DNA of 64,000 bases from NCBI GenBank assembly GCA_943736015.1, contig OX031061.1:57232192-57296191 (forward strand). The letters are read 5' to 3'. The position numbers and the translations under genes were made by a program. Under the pieces are notes generated by a model. That model searched no databases. It was not told the DNA's origin and worked only from the letters and a program-made list of their open reading frames with translations. This document shows, piece by piece, positions 51,501-54,500 of the stretch. The stretch is from Tridacna crocea. Lineage: Eukaryota; Mollusca; Bivalvia; Cardiida; Cardiidae. Each line of letters starts with the position of its first letter. The stretch's first letter is position 1.

Positions 51501-54500
51501 TTACAAGATTGATGATCAAACAACATTTCCTTTTTTTTTCATAACTTAAAAGGAAAAGGGAATTGTTAAAAACTGAAAAACCAAAAGTACTTACCTTTGG
51601 CCTCTTGATTTTGCGCTCTGTGTCTGAATTATACTCGCGTCCATCTCGGTTAATTTGTTACACAAAAACAATCTGCGCTTTCCATTACAATTTAGAGCAG
51701 CAATTTGTCAAAAAAGCATACAACAAAATAAGAATTAAAAAAAAAGACATGGCGTATCACCCTACATAGTACAATGAAAACCAAAATCAAAATGTTAAAA
51801 TACACAAGAAAAGAGAGGGTCTACGGGTATTCCGGCCCGACTTCAACGTACTGTACATGTATTGATTTAGGGGCTATTCAGGTGTTTTTGAAGTTGACGT
51901 GGTTGCCAATAACTTTTATAAAGTGCAACTTCTATTATTTATTATTGAGAGGAAACAACTTTGCTTGCAAACTCATTACGGGCATAACTACATAATACTT
52001 TTTGCGACCTCTTCACCATTTTTCTCTCGATATTTGTAAGGCTGACTAAAGAACTTTCTGAAAACTGAAAGGGGGACGGGGGAAAGAGAGAATCACACAT
52101 TCTCAATGCTTTTTTCTTTTATAAAACAAAGTCTGAATTCGGAAAACGACCGAATTCATAATTTAATAAATCAAAAAGTTAATACATGTGGCGTAGACCT
52201 ACGGGTATTCCGGCTCGACTTCTGTTCGACTCGTTCTGTACATTTCTCGATGATGGGGGCTATTCCGGTGTTTTAGAAGATGACATGGTGGCGAATGTCT
52301 TGTACTAGAAGCGATTTGTGTTTTTTTTTTAAGAATGGAAAATTTACGTCGCAAAATTCTTCTAGATACTTCACATTTTCCCGATCTTTACCAGGTTTTG
52401 TTTTGAAATAGTAAACTTTATGACACAACAAGACCGACAGAAGCGTAAAAATCTAGTATAAACAAATCATGGTCTCGAAATGATCCCGGTAACTTCTTTT
52501 TTTCCCACTTCTCTCTGATTTTGAGTCGATATTGTTAACATCATCACATTTAAAAGAATTTCACGTTGAAATAGTATCGGTAAATATCAGTATTCCGGCC
52601 CGGCCAACAAACGTAACAGGGATTATCGATTTTTGGGGTATTCCGGTGTTTCGGCGGTATTCCGGTATTTCGGCTAGTCGTGTGACCCGCTTATTTGCAT
52701 TCATAGTGGTGGTCTGCAAAATGCTTTCAATTTACACAATATCTGCATCTGGCAAACTCTGTACTTTGATCAGATGGGCTGATAAAGTGAGACTTTAACC
52801 CTAAATCAACTAATCCTATGTTTTTAACACTGACAGAGAATGCCTTTCGTAAACTTTGTGAGAAAAGGAGAAAATGCTGGTTACTAGCAATTTTTCCTTT
52901 TCTCTACAATGTTTTCTCCTCTTTTAAATTTGATTCTTTGAGTGATATTTCATTTATGATCTGCAATTAGTTTAAGTCCAAATTTTTGTCATCGGCGAAA
53001 AGGTAACGATATCTCACACTCTGACAGTGAAGATCCAAGATCTGGATCAGAATTCACCAGTTATTTCTTAAAAAGTTTTCAGTCTAATTCTCCAGAATTT
53101 CCTCAATTTGCAAATAACACAACTTCTAATTGGCTAAACCATTTGGTTTAGCCAATTAGAGGGAGTGTTACTTTCAAATGATTGTTGAAAATCTTGGTGA
53201 ATAAGACGACTATTCTTAACCCTTTCCCAAACGATAAATTTTGGACCATTCCAAACCGAAAGAGTTTGCAGACGACAATTTCAGACTTAGAGAAAATGGC
53301 AGAAAGTTCTCAAAAAGGGTAGAAAACACTGTGGGAAAAGGAGAAATTGCTCGTTACGAGCAATTTCTCCTTTTCCCACAGTGTTTTCAAAAGTCTTTTA
53401 CTGCAGGCACGTAAAAACCAGAGCTTGTTTGGGAAAGGGTTAAAAGAAAGTTGTTGAATACAGACCCAGTTTGCATCAACTGATCTTGCTGTAAACCATC
53501 ATAATTATACTTAATGCGATATCTTGGCTAAAATGACCTTGACACTTTCAACAGCTGGGCTTTTTCTGTTGACTGAAGAGTATTATTTTAAAGCTCTATT
53601 TTTTTCCTTTTGACTGTGATTCCTAAGCTGTGTGCCATGTTTCTGATGAATATTGTAACCCCTAGTCTTGGAATCCTTAATTCTAAATAGTTTGAACCTA
53701 CAGGCTACGTTCTACACCTTACATCTATCTGTAGCCTTATAGGCCATCTTTACATTTTGACCCTCTGTCAAACAATCCTGGAAAAGAAGCCTTCTGAAAG
53801 CATTATGCTAAAGGGAGATAGTAAAACTTTTGCTATTTTTCCAGCATTTTTTCAAAAGCGTCAAACTGCAGGAATATTGTGTCACATTACTATAAAAAGT
53901 TATTACTAAAGGTTACTCCGTTCAGAGGTGGTTGACCCCTAGAATACACAGATGTAGAGACCAGTTTGTTCGACTAGCTAATGCTGTGAGAAAAATCTCT
54001 GTCTCGCTGACTTCTGTAACACTGCGAGATACTTGTCGTTGTCTAGATGACAGCAATGGATAAATATTTACGCATTACTCACAACATTTGCATCTATATA
54101 AACTTTTATTAGCCAAACTTTTTCTCAAATTACAGACTCCTTCCAAAATGCCGACAATTAAAGACTACAAGTTAAAATCATCCCCAAATGCTGACATCCG
54201 TCTTCAATGTGGTAGAAAACATTGTAGGGCAAGGAAAAAATGCTGGTAACGTGCATTTTTTTCCTTTTCCAGCAAGGTTTTCACAAGTAGCTCTCGTCTG
54301 GGTCATTGAATGAAAGGATTTCTAGGTACAGGATTCAGACAAGATGTTTGTTTATTCCAACTGTTCAGGAAAAATTGAAACATGACAGACAGAAAAAATA
54401 TAGTCCTCTTAAGGTGGTTATAATTCAAATATAGTCCTCTTAACTCTTTACCACACAAGAAAATTTTAGACTGGTTCAAATTGAAAGCATTTGCAGACGA

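Larger units (their letters stand above)
46624..52698. mobile_element. 6 kb foldback element with long inverted arms, Mutator-like
   Basis: The direct repeat GCTTATTTGC flanks both sides (46624-46633, 52689-52698). Inside, the left arm (46634 to about 49133) is the inverted complement of the right arm (about 49975 to 52688), with tips GGTCACACGACTAGCC / GGCTAGTCGTGTGACC. The right arm is longer mainly through an insertion around 50450-50540. The arms repeat the word CGGAATACC many times. The ~840 bp spacer has no recognisable transposase. Long inverted arms with 9-10 bp duplications fit Mutator-like foldback elements; the superfamily is inference. Confidence 0.9.
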
